This document shows positions 54,020 to 63,318 of a stretch of 64,000 bases of DNA, in pieces. Source of the DNA: Pseudolabrys sp. (lineage in GTDB: Bacteria; Pseudomonadota; Alphaproteobacteria; Rhizobiales; Xanthobacteraceae); assembly GCA_029980465.1 (NCBI GenBank), contig JARYIJ010000001.1:868001-932000 (forward strand), given 5' to 3'. Position 1 is the stretch's first letter; each line of letters begins with the position of its first letter. The notes below the pieces were generated by a model. The model was not told the DNA's origin, did no database searches, and saw only the letters and a program-made list of their open reading frames with translations. Made by a program: the position numbers and the translations under genes.

Positions 54020-54907
54020 TCAGCCATTCTTTTCCGTCTCTTTACTTCCACTCGGCGAATAAACATCAGTGGGCTTCCGTTTCAACGCGTTTCGCGTTCG
54101 CATGATCTCGCTAATCACCGACAGGGCAATCTCTTCAGGAGAGCTTGCGAAGAGGTCGAGACCGGCCGGCGCGTGGATACATGCAATCCGATTACCGCCC
54201 GGATCGAATTCGCGGAGGTAGTCAAATATAAGCTGCGACCGCTTGTGGCTGGCGATAAGACCGATGTACGAGACATCGGTTTCTAGCAGTCGCCGCATCG
54301 ATTGATGGTCCCCTTTATGTTGCGTAGCCACGACAACAAAATCATCGGCGGCAGGCGTGAGAGCCCGATAATTGTCATCGTTTGTCAGCAGTAAGCTCGC
54401 GTCGGGGTAGCGATCCAACGAGGCTTGAGGATCGTCGATCACGACTTCAAAATTCATCAAGGCAGCTAGATAGCAGAGACACTCGACAATGCGGCCGTGG
54501 CCCAGTATCCAGAGTCGCGGTCGGGGACGGACAGGGTCAACATAGACCTTCATTGCCCCGCCGCATGGCATTCCCGCCCCCAGAACTTCGTCGTTCAAGT
54601 CGAGAGCGACCAGTTGTCCCTCGCCGCTTTCAAGAGAATCAATTGCGGCCTGTGCAACCGTTGACTGCGCGCAACCGCCACCGACCCACCCGACAAGTAT
54701 CGTACCTTCCTCATCGATCACGGCTTTCGATCCTACTGACGCAGATACGGATCCATCGGTCGCGATGACAGTGGCGAGAGCAAAGGGCTTACGGCGCCTA
54801 ACCAAGTCCGCAGCACAGGACAGCACGTCCGCGTGAATCCGAAACCTGCTATCACTTAACAGGCGTGACGTACTCATTGGACTTACTTGCAGCGTGTCAG
54901 GCTTCAT
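54020..54907 (-). CDS. XdhC/CoxI-family protein
   Basis: A 295-aa protein with an N-terminal XdhC_CoxI domain (LATVIATDGSVSASVGSKAVI, WVGGGCAQSTV) and a C-terminal Rossmann-like XdhC_C domain (LWILGHGRIVECLCYL, YIGLIASHKRSQ). Members insert or sulfurate molybdenum cofactor in xanthine/CO dehydrogenase-type enzymes. No such enzyme is in the window. ATG 54877 (MSTSRLL) is an alternative start. It stands alone, and its partner enzyme must be elsewhere. Confidence 0.88.
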   Translation of the reverse strand: MKPDTLQVSPMSTSRLLSDSRFRIHADVLSCAADLVRRRKPFALATVIATDGSVSASVGSKAVIDEEGTILVGWVGGGCAQSTVAQAAIDSLESGEGQLVALDLNDEVLGAGMPCGGAMKVYVDPVRPRPRLWILGHGRIVECLCYLAALMNFEVVIDDPQASLDRYPDASLLLTNDDNYRALTPAADDFVVVATQHKGDHQSMRRLLETDVSYIGLIASHKRSQLIFDYLREFDPGGNRIACIHAPAGLDLFASSPEEIALSVISEIMRTRNALKRKPTDVYSPSGSKETEKNG

Positions 54908-54960
54908 ATCAGGCCTTCGCTGACGAGTGACATGATCTGCGGTGGCCTCCTACGCGGCGA

Positions 54961-56571
54961 TTACTTGATCCGCGGCAGGGTCTCGAACTGATGGAACGGC
55001 GGCGGCGAGGACAGGGTCCACTCCAGCGTCGTCGCGCCGGCGCCCCACGGATTGTCGGCGGCCACCCGCTTCTTGGCGAAAGCCTCGATGACGCCGATGA
55101 AGAAGATGATCAGGCCGATGCCCGCGATGTAGGAGCCGTACGACGAGATTTCGTTCCAGCCGTGGAAGGCCTCCGGATAGTCGACCGTGCGGCGCGGCAT
55201 GCCGGCGAGGCCGAGGAAGTGCATCGGGAAGAAGATCAGGTTCACGCCGACGAACATGACCCAGAAGTGCAGCTTGGCGATTGTCTCGTTGTACATGTAG
55301 CCGGACATCTTCGGGAACCAGTAGTACCAGCCCGCGAAGATGGCGAAGACGGCGCCGAGCGACAGCACGTAGTGGAAGTGGGCGATCACGTAGTAGGTAT
55401 CGTGGAGCACGCGGTCGACGCCCGCGCTCGCCAGCACAACGCCGGTGACGCCGCCGATCGTAAATACAAAGATGAATCCGATCGCCCACAGCATCGGCGG
55501 GCGGAACTCGATCGACCCGCCCCACATCGTCGCGATCCACGAGAAGATCTTCACGCCGGTCGGCACCGCGATCACCATGCTAGCGACTGTGAAATAAGCC
55601 TGCGCGTCGATCGAGAGACCGACCGTGAACATGTGGTGCGCCCAGACCACGAAGCCGATGCCGCCGATTGCGACCATCGCGTAGGCCATGCCGAGGTAGC
55701 CGAACACCGGCTTCTTGCTGAACGTTGCCACAACCTGGCTAATGATGCCGAAGCCCGGCAGGATCATGATGTACACTTCGGGATGGCCGAAGAACCAGAA
55801 CAGGTGCTGGTAGAGGATCGGGTCGCCGCCGCCTTCCGGCGCGAAGAAGGTCGTGCCGAAATTGCGGTCGGTCAGCAGCATGGTCAGCGCGCCGGCGAGC
55901 ACCGGCAGCGAAAACAGCAGCATAAAGGCTGTTACCAACACCGCCCAGGCGAACAGCGGCATCTTGTGCAGAGTCATGCCGGGCGCGCGCATGTTGAAGA
56001 TGGTGGTGATGAAGTTGATGGCGCCGAGGATCGACGAAGCGCCGGCGATGTGGATCGACAGGATCACGAAGTCGACCGCCGGGCCGGGGTGGCCCGATGT
56101 CGACAGCGGCGCGTACAGCGTCCACCCGGTGCCGGCGCCGAGCGAGCCCGGCTCGCCCTCGACGAACATCGAGATGATGAGCAGCGAGAACGAGGCCGGC
56201 AGCAGCCAGAACGAGATGTTGTTCATGCGCGGGAACGCCATGTCCGGCGCCCCGATCATCAGCGGCACGAACCAGTTGCCAAAGCCGCCGATCATCGCTG
56301 GCATCAGCGCAAAGAAGATCATGATCAGGCCATGACCGGTCACCAGCACGTTGTAGGCGTGTGGGCTGGAGAAGATTTGTAATCCCGGCTCCTGTAGCTC
56401 CATACGCATCAGAATCGAGAAGCAGCCGCCGACCAATCCGGCACAGACCGCGAACACGAGGTACATCGTCCCGATGTCCTTGTGATTGGTGGAGAACACA
56501 TAGCGGCGCCAACCGTGAGGGTGGTGAGAAACCTCGTTGTCTACTTGTCCAGAAGCTACAGATGCCGACAT
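54961..56571 (-). CDS. ctaD: Cytochrome c oxidase subunit I (aa3 type)
   Basis: This is the catalytic subunit of an aa3-type oxidase, with twelve helices in 536 aa. Ligands are visible: haem a His80 ([10 protein letters not shown]), the CuB His-Tyr pair (FGHPEVYI), the His-His pair (WAHHMFTVG) and the paired His of helix X (VIAHFHYVL). It appears intact and complete. The usual partners ctaC, ctaB and ctaE are absent here; the gene follows a Tim44-like gene by three bases. It may be an extra oxidase copy or the only subunit at this locus. Confidence 0.97.
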   Translation of the reverse strand: MSASVASGQVDNEVSHHPHGWRRYVFSTNHKDIGTMYLVFAVCAGLVGGCFSILMRMELQEPGLQIFSSPHAYNVLVTGHGLIMIFFALMPAMIGGFGNWFVPLMIGAPDMAFPRMNNISFWLLPASFSLLIISMFVEGEPGSLGAGTGWTLYAPLSTSGHPGPAVDFVILSIHIAGASSILGAINFITTIFNMRAPGMTLHKMPLFAWAVLVTAFMLLFSLPVLAGALTMLLTDRNFGTTFFAPEGGGDPILYQHLFWFFGHPEVYIMILPGFGIISQVVATFSKKPVFGYLGMAYAMVAIGGIGFVVWAHHMFTVGLSIDAQAYFTVASMVIAVPTGVKIFSWIATMWGGSIEFRPPMLWAIGFIFVFTIGGVTGVVLASAGVDRVLHDTYYVIAHFHYVLSLGAVFAIFAGWYYWFPKMSGYMYNETIAKLHFWVMFVGVNLIFFPMHFLGLAGMPRRTVDYPEAFHGWNEISSYGSYIAGIGLIIFFIGVIEAFAKKRVAADNPWGAGATTLEWTLSSPPPFHQFETLPRIK

Positions 56572-56574
56572 GAT

Positions 56575-57291
56575 TCATACCATTTCGATTTGAGCGGCTT
56601 GTTTCAGTTGTTCCTCTTCTCGACGGTTCCGGTCGTTCGCCTCCGTCACCGCCAATTTCCAGCCTGGATTGCGGGAGTCGCGATTGCGAATGAATGTCCA
56701 GAGATCGCTGGAGGTCGTCACGTGCACCGGATCGCCAGAGATCAGCGTCCCGGCGGGATTGTAGGTCGCCATGACGAGCTCGCTTTCAAACACAACCGTG
56801 ATCCGCATTACGTCATTAAATACGCCGGCATCGACAATATCGGCGCGCGTCAGGCCAATGAATGTAAGCTCGAAATGCTCCGTCTCTGCTTCGCGGCGGG
56901 CAATTTCTTGCGCGAAGGTATCGTAGGCGCCTGTATCGAGCAGTTCTTTCAGAAGCTCGCAGTCACCTTGGGCGAAAGCAGCAAGTACTGTTTCGTAGAC
57001 AATGCGGACACTATCAAGGAACCAGGTCGCATCGAAGGAAGGCTCCACACCACAAATGTCCGCAAGCTTCGACGCCAGGTTATCGTCGAACCTGTCAATT
57101 ACAGGTTCTCGGACAACGCTGACGTTCCTGGCAGCATCCGATTTTCCAACGGTGGTACTTGCCAAACGATTGGACCAGCGGGATTCACGCTTTTCGAGGT
57201 CCTGCATCGCATTCCAAAGTACAGCGACGAGGAGAATGACAAGAGCGAGCCCATCGACATTCAGGTCCATGATGGCGATTCCGCTTTTCAC
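56575..57291 (-). CDS. Tim44-like domain protein, membrane-anchored
   Basis: The N-terminus has one hydrophobic segment (LALVILLVAVLW) as a membrane anchor, then a basic linker and a Tim44-like domain from about residue 75 (FLDSVRIVYETVLAAFAQGD, LKELLDTGAYDTFAQEI, FNDVMRITVVFESELVMA, ending in a DLWTFIRNRDSRNPGWKL block). The preferred start is GTG 57291 with AAGGTGAG upstream; ATG 57270 is possible. The gene is immediately upstream of ctaD, with three bases between them, suggesting joint translation and a role in membrane insertion or assembly of the oxidase. Confidence 0.85.
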   Translation of the reverse strand: MKSGIAIMDLNVDGLALVILLVAVLWNAMQDLEKRESRWSNRLASTTVGKSDAARNVSVVREPVIDRFDDNLASKLADICGVEPSFDATWFLDSVRIVYETVLAAFAQGDCELLKELLDTGAYDTFAQEIARREAETEHFELTFIGLTRADIVDAGVFNDVMRITVVFESELVMATYNPAGTLISGDPVHVTTSSDLWTFIRNRDSRNPGWKLAVTEANDRNRREEEQLKQAAQIEMV

Positions 57292-57341
57292 GGTACTCAC
57301 CTTGCGCCTCGGTCTGATAAGCAACAAATGAATTTAATTCG

Positions 57342-57357
57342 ATATTGATAGCAATAT
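57342..57357. promoter_or_regulatory. Inverted repeat between the Tim44-like and LysR genes
   Basis: The dyad ATATTG-N4-CAATAT lies in the 131-base gap between divergent genes, about 66 bases before the LysR-type start. LysR proteins often bind dyads of this size in shared promoters. It is not a strict T-N11-A box, so the assignment is tentative. Confidence 0.5.
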
Positions 57358-57422
57358 TTCTGCTATAAAATTCAAACTGCGGTTGCGATGAGCAACGGAT
57401 CAGCTTGGTCGCCAGGATTCTT

Positions 57423-58265
57423 ATGGACATCGAACTCGCCCGAACCTTCCTGGAAATCGTCTCAACGCGCAGCTTCATTCGGGCCGCCGATCGCCTCAAT
57501 GTGAGTCAGACTACGGTAAGCGCCAGAATCCGCTCGCTCGAACAACAGCTCGGTCGACCGCTCTTCGTCCGCAACAAGGCTGGAGCTTCACTAACGACAG
57601 CCGGCGAGCAGTTCCTGCGTTATGCACCGACGATTCTGCAGCTTTGGGAGCGCGCCCGCCATCAGGTCGCTATTCCGCCCGGACGCAGCGCAATCCTTGC
57701 AATTGGCGGTGAACTCAGTCTGTGGCATCCACTCATGCTCGAGTGGCTATTATGGATGCGGCGTTATGCCGCCGATGTGGCTCTGCGCGTTCAGGTGGGG
57801 CTGCCACAGGGCCTAGTGGACGAAGTCGCCGAGGGCGTCCTCGATATTGCAGTCACGTACGCTCCACAGAATAGGCCCGGGTTAAAGATCGAACAGTTGC
57901 TGGATGAGACGCTGGTTCTTGTGACAACTGACCCAACCGGATCGACGTCGCAGCCTTCGGACTATGTCTATGTCGATTGGGGACCGGGCTTCGCCTTTCA
58001 TCATGGCCTGAGCTTGCCAGACATGACCAACCCCGGTCTGTTCGTCGGTCTCGGGCCACTTGCGCTGAGCTATATCGTCCAGGCCGGAGGGTCGGGATAT
58101 TTCCGGACGCGCGCGGTGCAGCCTTATCTTGATACCGGCAGGCTCCATCTCGTTGCAGAAGCGCCGAGCTTTTCCTATCCGATTTATGCGGTGTTCTCGG
58201 CCGGGGCCGATGAGGCCTTAGTCAAGCAAGCTCTCGACGGACTCCGCGCGGTAGCAGCAGGTTGA
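57423..58265 (+). CDS. LysR-family transcriptional regulator
   Basis: A 280-aa regulator with the LysR N-terminal helix-turn-helix (ARTFLEIVSTRSFIRAADRLNVSQTTVSARIRSLE in one stretch of the protein start) and a C-terminal effector domain. ATG 57423 has AGGA upstream and gives the normal family start MDIELARTF. It is divergent from the Tim44-like/ctaD pair and is probably its regulator. Its effector is not evident. Confidence 0.92.
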   Translation: MDIELARTFLEIVSTRSFIRAADRLNVSQTTVSARIRSLEQQLGRPLFVRNKAGASLTTAGEQFLRYAPTILQLWERARHQVAIPPGRSAILAIGGELSLWHPLMLEWLLWMRRYAADVALRVQVGLPQGLVDEVAEGVLDIAVTYAPQNRPGLKIEQLLDETLVLVTTDPTGSTSQPSDYVYVDWGPGFAFHHGLSLPDMTNPGLFVGLGPLALSYIVQAGGSGYFRTRAVQPYLDTGRLHLVAEAPSFSYPIYAVFSAGADEALVKQALDGLRAVAAG

Positions 58266-58339
58266 GCGGAGAGCTAGTTCCGCGTCATGATGAGGAGCCA
58301 GACGAAGTCCGACGTCTTAAACCATGCAGCGGCCCGTTG

Positions 58340-59506
58340 TTACTCCGCCGCGATCTTCTGCGTGGCACCGGCTTTGGCCTTCACCACCACCTTGATGGCG
58401 TCCTCAACGCGATCCTTGGCATAGCGGATCGCGGTCGGCAGGTCGTCTAACGGGAAGGTGTGGGTGTGAATGAGCGTAGCGTCGAAACGTTTCTGCCGCA
58501 TATAGGCCTCGGCACGGTGCGTGGCACTCTTGCCCTCGCCGCGGATGCCGTAGACGTAGATGTTGTTGCGCACGATATGCGCTACATCGACCGGCACTTC
58601 CTCATGGGCGAAGGCGGCAAGGCAGACCTTGCCTCCACGGTTGACCATGCGCACGGCGTCATTAATGGCTCTAGTCGCCGCCGAGCATTCGACAACGTAG
58701 TCGACGCCCCTACCACAGTTGAGCTTCCTCACCTCGGCGACCACGTCTGGCGTCTCGCGAATGTTAATGACGGCGTCGGCACCGAGCTTCTTGCCGATCT
58801 GCAGACGATTGTCGCGCGTACCGGTAAGGATCACCGGTTGGGCGCCCAGGGCCTTCGCAACCGCGACCGCCATCAAGCCGATCGGACCAGGGCCGGTGAC
58901 GACCACGCTCTCGCCGGCGACAAGGCCGCCAAGCTCAGTCAGCGCATACATTGCGGTGCCGGCAGTGACGACGAGCGTGCCCTCTTCGTCGGTCATTTCG
59001 TCGTTAATCGCGACCAGCGTGTTGATGTTATTGACTTGGTATTCGCAGAAGCCGCCATCAGTGGTGAAACCATTGGCGCGATGGCCTTTGTCGACGTCGC
59101 CGTAATTGAGGCCGTAGTTGTGGCACGATGTATACATGCCCTCGCGGCAGCGCTTGCATTGACCGCAGCCGGCATGAATTTCGACCGCGACGCGCTGGCC
59201 GATTCTGTATTCGTCGACGCCCGGGCCGAGCGCTACCACCGTGCCCATGTATTCGTGGCCCGGCGTGAAGTTCTTGTTGAACGGCAGACCGCCCTGAATG
59301 GAGGCCGGCGGACCATGATAGATGATTTCAAGGTCGGTGGCGCAGATCGCAACAGCGTCGATACGCACCAGCACTTCTGCCCTCTTCGGCACCGGAACAG
59401 GCTTATCCTTGAGAGTAAGCTGCCCCGGATCACCGAGAACCCAGGCTCTCATCGTATCTGGAATCGGAAAGTCCTCACTGATCGTCACGCCTGCGGTGGC
59501 TTTCAC
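58340..59506 (-). CDS. Zinc-dependent alcohol dehydrogenase (MDR family)
   Basis: A medium-chain dehydrogenase of 388 aa from GTG 59506 with GGGAGAG upstream. The catalytic zinc ligands are in CATDLEI and GHEYMGTV, the structural zinc in CGQCKRCREGMYTSC, and the Rossmann fold in GPGPIGLMAVAVAKALG. The TTDGGFCEYQVNNINTLVAIND region is conserved in a subgroup of threonine-dehydrogenase-like enzymes. The substrate is unknown. It is a single gene, not obviously linked to hemN upstream. Confidence 0.9.
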   Translation of the reverse strand: MKATAGVTISEDFPIPDTMRAWVLGDPGQLTLKDKPVPVPKRAEVLVRIDAVAICATDLEIIYHGPPASIQGGLPFNKNFTPGHEYMGTVVALGPGVDEYRIGQRVAVEIHAGCGQCKRCREGMYTSCHNYGLNYGDVDKGHRANGFTTDGGFCEYQVNNINTLVAINDEMTDEEGTLVVTAGTAMYALTELGGLVAGESVVVTGPGPIGLMAVAVAKALGAQPVILTGTRDNRLQIGKKLGADAVINIRETPDVVAEVRKLNCGRGVDYVVECSAATRAINDAVRMVNRGGKVCLAAFAHEEVPVDVAHIVRNNIYVYGIRGEGKSATHRAEAYMRQKRFDATLIHTHTFPLDDLPTAIRYAKDRVEDAIKVVVKAKAGATQKIAAE

Positions 59507-59783
59507 GTTTCTCTCCCTTAAGAGCCTTTTGGAGCCTTGGTCGGCCTGATGGCCGCGCACGACCCGCCTCAAGATATGTCTCAGCAAGTACCGCGGTAAC
59601 GTCAGGTGGTTCAAAGCTTATGAGCTTTTTCATGCCAGCCATTTCGGCAAAGTCCCTCAGGCGGTCAAGATTTTTCCAATAATCTCAAATTGATTTCGAC
59701 ATCATGGATTTTTTCATTGCGACGCAACATAGGGAACTTGTGCAATATGCTCGTGGGGAGACGAGCCGAATTTCCACTAATTG

Positions 59784-61133
59784 CTACACGGCGCGGCTGA
59801 ATATCCTGTCGGATTGCGCGAGGTAGGCGTCGAAGGTCGAAGCGACGGTACGGACCAGCAAGCGGGCTTGGTCATTGACGAGGACTCGCGACCCGTCGAA
59901 CCGCACGATGCCGTCGTTGGCGAGGGCGCGCAACCGCATTAGCGCCGATGCTAGATTACCAGATGTCACGCCGTGGCGAGCGCAGACCGCATCGACGTCG
60001 ACCGCAAGATCACACATGAGTCGTTCGATTAGTTCGGCGCGCAAGGCATCGTCGGCGGTCAGGCGATATCCCTTCGCGGTCGCAAACTCGCCCTTCATCA
60101 CACGTTCTGCGTAGCGGCCGAGCACGACGTCGTTCTGTACGTAGCCTTGCGGCAGACGGCCGATCGCCGAGGCCCCGAAACCGATCAGTGCTTCAGACGG
60201 ATCGGTGGTATAGCCTTGGAAATTACGCCGCAGCCGTCCTTCAGCCTGTGCGAGCGTCATAGCATCGTCAGGTTTCGCGAAATGATCAAAGCCGATCCGC
60301 ACATAGCCCGCGGCGACGAGCTTGCCCGCAATCGCCTCCGCCTGGTCGTAGCGTGCATCGCTGCCGGGTAGATCGACCTCATTGATCTTGCGCTGATGCT
60401 TCTTGAATTGAGGAACGTGTGCATAACCGAACACCGAGAAACGGTCAGGTTTCAGGTCGAGGCATTGCTGCACTGTGTCAATACAGGAGGTAACAGTTTG
60501 CAATGGCAGCCCATAGATCAGGTCAAAGTTTACGCCCTTCACCCCGGCGTTGCGCAACCCCTCGACAGCCACCGCAGTTGTGTCCACGCTTTGGACACGG
60601 TTAATCGCGTTCTGTACGCGTGGATCGAAGCTCTGTACGCCAAGGCTCGCACGGGTCACGCCGGCCTTGCCGAGTGCCGCCATCATCTCCGACGTCAGTG
60701 TGCGGGGGTCGATCTCAACCGCGATCTCGGCGCTGGGAATAATATTGAACGCCGTTTGCAGTCGCGTTGTCAGCGACAATAAAATGTCAGGTTCGACAAC
60801 GGTCGGTGTGCCGCCGCCGAAGTGGACGTGATGGACGGCGAGAGATGGAGGCGCCTTACTCGCCACCAACTCGATTTCGCGGCGTAGGATGCTGACGTAG
60901 TCGCGGATTGGTTCATTCCGCCCTGCAATTGTCGTATGGCAGCCGCAATACCAGCACATTGAGCGACAGAACGGGACGTGGATATAGAGCGACGTTTTGA
61001 GCCCTGCCGGCAGTATCGCAAGCCAATGTTTGTAAGTGAGCGATGTGATCGCGGACGAAAACATTGGCGCTGTCGGGTAACTCGTATAGCGCGGCAGCCG
61101 TTCATCGAGGTAGTGTGCTAGCTCTCGGGTCAT
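59784..61133 (-). CDS. hemN: Oxygen-independent coproporphyrinogen III oxidase (radical SAM)
   Basis: This enzyme performs the oxidative decarboxylation of coproporphyrinogen III in haem synthesis without oxygen. The radical-SAM cluster motif is C-x3-C-x2-C with an extra Cys (Cys56, 60, 63, 65), the SAM-binding HFGGGTPTV follows, and the C-terminal HemN domain is present. ATG 61133 gives the family start (MTRELAHYLDERLPRYTSYPTA in the protein); a start at 61193 is less likely. A FNR/FixK-type box upstream fits induction under low oxygen, together with the nar genes. Confidence 0.95.
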   Translation of the reverse strand: MTRELAHYLDERLPRYTSYPTAPMFSSAITSLTYKHWLAILPAGLKTSLYIHVPFCRSMCWYCGCHTTIAGRNEPIRDYVSILRREIELVASKAPPSLAVHHVHFGGGTPTVVEPDILLSLTTRLQTAFNIIPSAEIAVEIDPRTLTSEMMAALGKAGVTRASLGVQSFDPRVQNAINRVQSVDTTAVAVEGLRNAGVKGVNFDLIYGLPLQTVTSCIDTVQQCLDLKPDRFSVFGYAHVPQFKKHQRKINEVDLPGSDARYDQAEAIAGKLVAAGYVRIGFDHFAKPDDAMTLAQAEGRLRRNFQGYTTDPSEALIGFGASAIGRLPQGYVQNDVVLGRYAERVMKGEFATAKGYRLTADDALRAELIERLMCDLAVDVDAVCARHGVTSGNLASALMRLRALANDGIVRFDGSRVLVNDQARLLVRTVASTFDAYLAQSDRIFSRAV

Positions 61134-61239
61134 GATAGATCGGTCTACCTCTTCGATGTCGTGGCGCAAATTCGTGATCGGGCACATAGGCACGGAAATG
61201 CCACGCGCGTTATATGAATTCTGCGTAAATCAACGATCT

Positions 61240-61253
61240 TTGCGAAAGATCAA
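61240..61253. promoter_or_regulatory. FNR/FixK-type box upstream of hemN
   Basis: TTGCGAAAGATCAA fits the pattern TTG-N8-CAA, and more closely the FixK form TTGC-N6-TCAA. It lies 107 bases before ATG 61133 (about 47 bases from the alternative start at 61193). hemN is a classical target of such regulators in alphaproteobacteria. Confidence 0.75.
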
Positions 61254-61592
61254 ATATCGAAGATCACACGCACTCCGATCTGCCTGGGGCAAGTATGCCA
61301 ATCGAAGTGTTGAGCTTCTTGAGATTGACAGGAAATTGAAATAATCGGCTGCCCAGCGATAATTGCTGGACCAATCACGCTAGCCTTTCTGAGGATAGAC
61401 CGTCTGACGCACCGCCAGATGGGATTATTCGACTAGGTAGATGATCTCCAGGTTCTCGGTGTCGGACTGAACCCTTACATCCACCCTGTTTTCCCTAGAC
61501 TGGACCAACTAGATAGAGATTACTGGCTTGGGGTATGTTGATCTAGACTGGATAAAGATCGCAATCTTTGTGATTTACGAGCGAGGTCATGC
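61254..61592. other. AT-richer intergenic region upstream of folD
   Basis: About 340 bases with no gene. It includes two copies of CTAGACTGGA (61495-61504 and 61543-61552), which are 48 bases apart, and a weak hairpin at 61353-61369. The promoter of folD should be here; the repeats may be regulatory. Confidence 0.45.
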
Positions 61593-62501
61593 TTGAAGCA
61601 CATAACTCATAACGATGCCGATCTTACAGCTTTTGGGAAGATTGTCGATGGAAAGGCAATTGCTGCAACGATACGTCAGAGTTTGAAATCACGAGTAAAA
61701 AAACTAAAAGAACAAAATGTTATCCCCGGCCTCGCAGTGATACTGGTCGGAGACAATCCGGCATCTGCGGTATATGTGCGTAACAAGCTGCGTTCCTGTG
61801 CGGAGTTAGGTATTGCCTCGTCAAAGTTTTTATTTCCCACCGACGCTAGTCCGCCAGACATCCTGCGGCTTATTGAAGATCTCAATGCGAACCCGGAAGT
61901 TCATGGCATTCTGGTGCAACTGCCACTCCCTCCGCATTTTAACGTCACCGATATTTTGGAAACGATTTCAGCAAGCAAAGATGTGGATGGATTCCACCTC
62001 TATAATGTGGGCGGTCTTGTTGTCGGCAACACCGTCTTCCCGCCCTGCACCCCATACGGCGTTGTAAAGCTCTTAGAGCACGAGCGCGTTCCAATCGAAG
62101 GTAAGAACGTCGTTGTTGTGGGCGCCAGCAACATTGTCGGCAAGCCGATGGCTCTAATGCTGATGCAAAAAGACGCGACGGTTTGCATCTGTCACGCCAA
62201 AACTCGAGATCTTGCCCAGTTCACTATCCTGGCGGACATCTTGGTCGTGGCTGCCGGATATCCGAAATTGATTCTTGCCCCCATGGTAAAGACTGGCGCT
62301 GTGGTTATCGATGTCGGGATTAATCGGTTGCCAACTGGTCAACTTGTCGGAGATGTCGACTTCGAGGAAGTTCGTAAAAAAGCAGCGCTCATCACACCCG
62401 TCCCCGGCGGGGTTGGCCCTATGACAGTGACGATGCTCCTGGAAAACACGATTTCAGCTGCCGAACGCAAGACGGCGAAAGCTGACTCAATATCGATATG
62501 A
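61593..62501 (+). CDS. folD: Methylenetetrahydrofolate dehydrogenase/cyclohydrolase
   Basis: This bifunctional enzyme interconverts methylene-, methenyl- and 10-formyl-tetrahydrofolate. The 302-aa protein has the catalytic Tyr61 and Lys65 (SAVYVRNK), VQLPLPPH, PCTPYG, the NADP loop GASNIVGKP and PGGVGPMT. The start is TTG 61593 with GAGG upstream; the nearby ATG is out of frame. The base composition and codon use are clearly AT-richer than those of the other operons in the window, suggesting transfer or a second, specialised copy. Confidence 0.93.
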   Translation: MKHITHNDADLTAFGKIVDGKAIAATIRQSLKSRVKKLKEQNVIPGLAVILVGDNPASAVYVRNKLRSCAELGIASSKFLFPTDASPPDILRLIEDLNANPEVHGILVQLPLPPHFNVTDILETISASKDVDGFHLYNVGGLVVGNTVFPPCTPYGVVKLLEHERVPIEGKNVVVVGASNIVGKPMALMLMQKDATVCICHAKTRDLAQFTILADILVVAAGYPKLILAPMVKTGAVVIDVGINRLPTGQLVGDVDFEEVRKKAALITPVPGGVGPMTVTMLLENTISAAERKTAKADSISI

Positions 62502-62969
62502 GGCACCTTGAGGTAACGGTGGCGGACGCACCCTTCTCCGATTCCCACCGGCGAATGCTTACAGCGAACCGCGGAAGACAAGGTTCGGGCAAACGAAGAC
62601 AGGCGGGCTTCAGAGACCGGGTCTCGGCGCTCCCGTAGTCTCCGAGGTTCGGACGACGTTCCGCAAAACCTTCGGGAACCAAAAAGGAATTTCGCCCCTG
62701 GCAGCCGCTGAATGCTGGTTTAGCGATGAAGTTGGCTGAGGGAAAGGGATTCGAAGCCGCGATATGGCTGAGATGAAAACGATCCTTTCTCTCGAAATTC
62801 AGCAACAAGACTATCCATAAAGGACTGGCTTTCGGTCTCTAACAGAGCAGTACTGACGTCAGTTTCAAGCGCCAACCTTGCGCTTTGAGATCCTGCCCCG
62901 CCGGCTTGAATGCTGAGGTGGGGCTTCGGTGGTGCGGTGCCAGGCCGCTTCGTTCACCGGAGGACCTCG
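62502..62969. other. Intergenic region between folD and the recombinase cassette
   Basis: About 470 bases with no supportable gene. Short minus-strand frames at 62339-62808 overlap the folD end and lack any family resemblance. The boundary of a mobile island could lie in this gap. No repeats or attachment site were identified, and no tRNA was seen. Confidence 0.45.
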
Positions 62970-63308
62970 ATGCCAAAATCTACGAAGAAAAAATGCGCTA
63001 CCTTACCGAGGATTGCCGCTGCCGCGGCAACAGGCGCAACTTCATCTAAAAGCAAACCCCGTCCGGCCAAAACCGCGCAGCTCTCCAAACAATCTCGTGT
63101 CGTCGCGATGCTTCGCTCGCCGAAAGGTGCGACCATTGCAGCGATGATGAAGGCGACGGGCTGGCAACAACACTCGGTCAGAGGGTTCCTAGCTGGGGTT
63201 ATTCGCAAGCGTCTCAAGTTGACGCTGAAGTCAGAGATGATCAGCGGTAATCGCGTTTATCACGTCGAACCCGCGAACATACCTACCAATCGAAGCAAAT
63301 CTACCTGA
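62970..63308 (+). CDS. DUF3489 domain protein
   Basis: A 112-aa protein from ATG 62970 with GGAGG upstream. The N-terminal ~45 residues are basic and low-complexity; the C-terminal part (SKQSRVVAMLRSPKGATIAAMM, TGWQQHSVRGFLAGVIRKRL) is the DUF3489 domain with a predicted winged-helix fold. In alphaproteobacteria it typically accompanies DUF2924 and a serine recombinase, as it does here. Confidence 0.9.
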   Translation: MPKSTKKKCATLPRIAAAAATGATSSKSKPRPAKTAQLSKQSRVVAMLRSPKGATIAAMMKATGWQQHSVRGFLAGVIRKRLKLTLKSEMISGNRVYHVEPANIPTNRSKST

Positions 63309-63318
63309 GCATCGCGAT

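Noticed and set aside
54991..56382. 463-aa plus-strand frame opposite ctaD
   Set aside because: It is a long antisense shadow of a GC-rich gene: strongly Arg/His/Asp/Glu biased, with no domain, while the minus strand encodes an intact oxidase subunit.
59717..59727. TTGCGACGCAA dyad between hemN and the alcohol dehydrogenase gene
   Set aside because: The half sites are three bases apart instead of the spacing needed for an FNR/FixK box, so it is not called a regulatory site.
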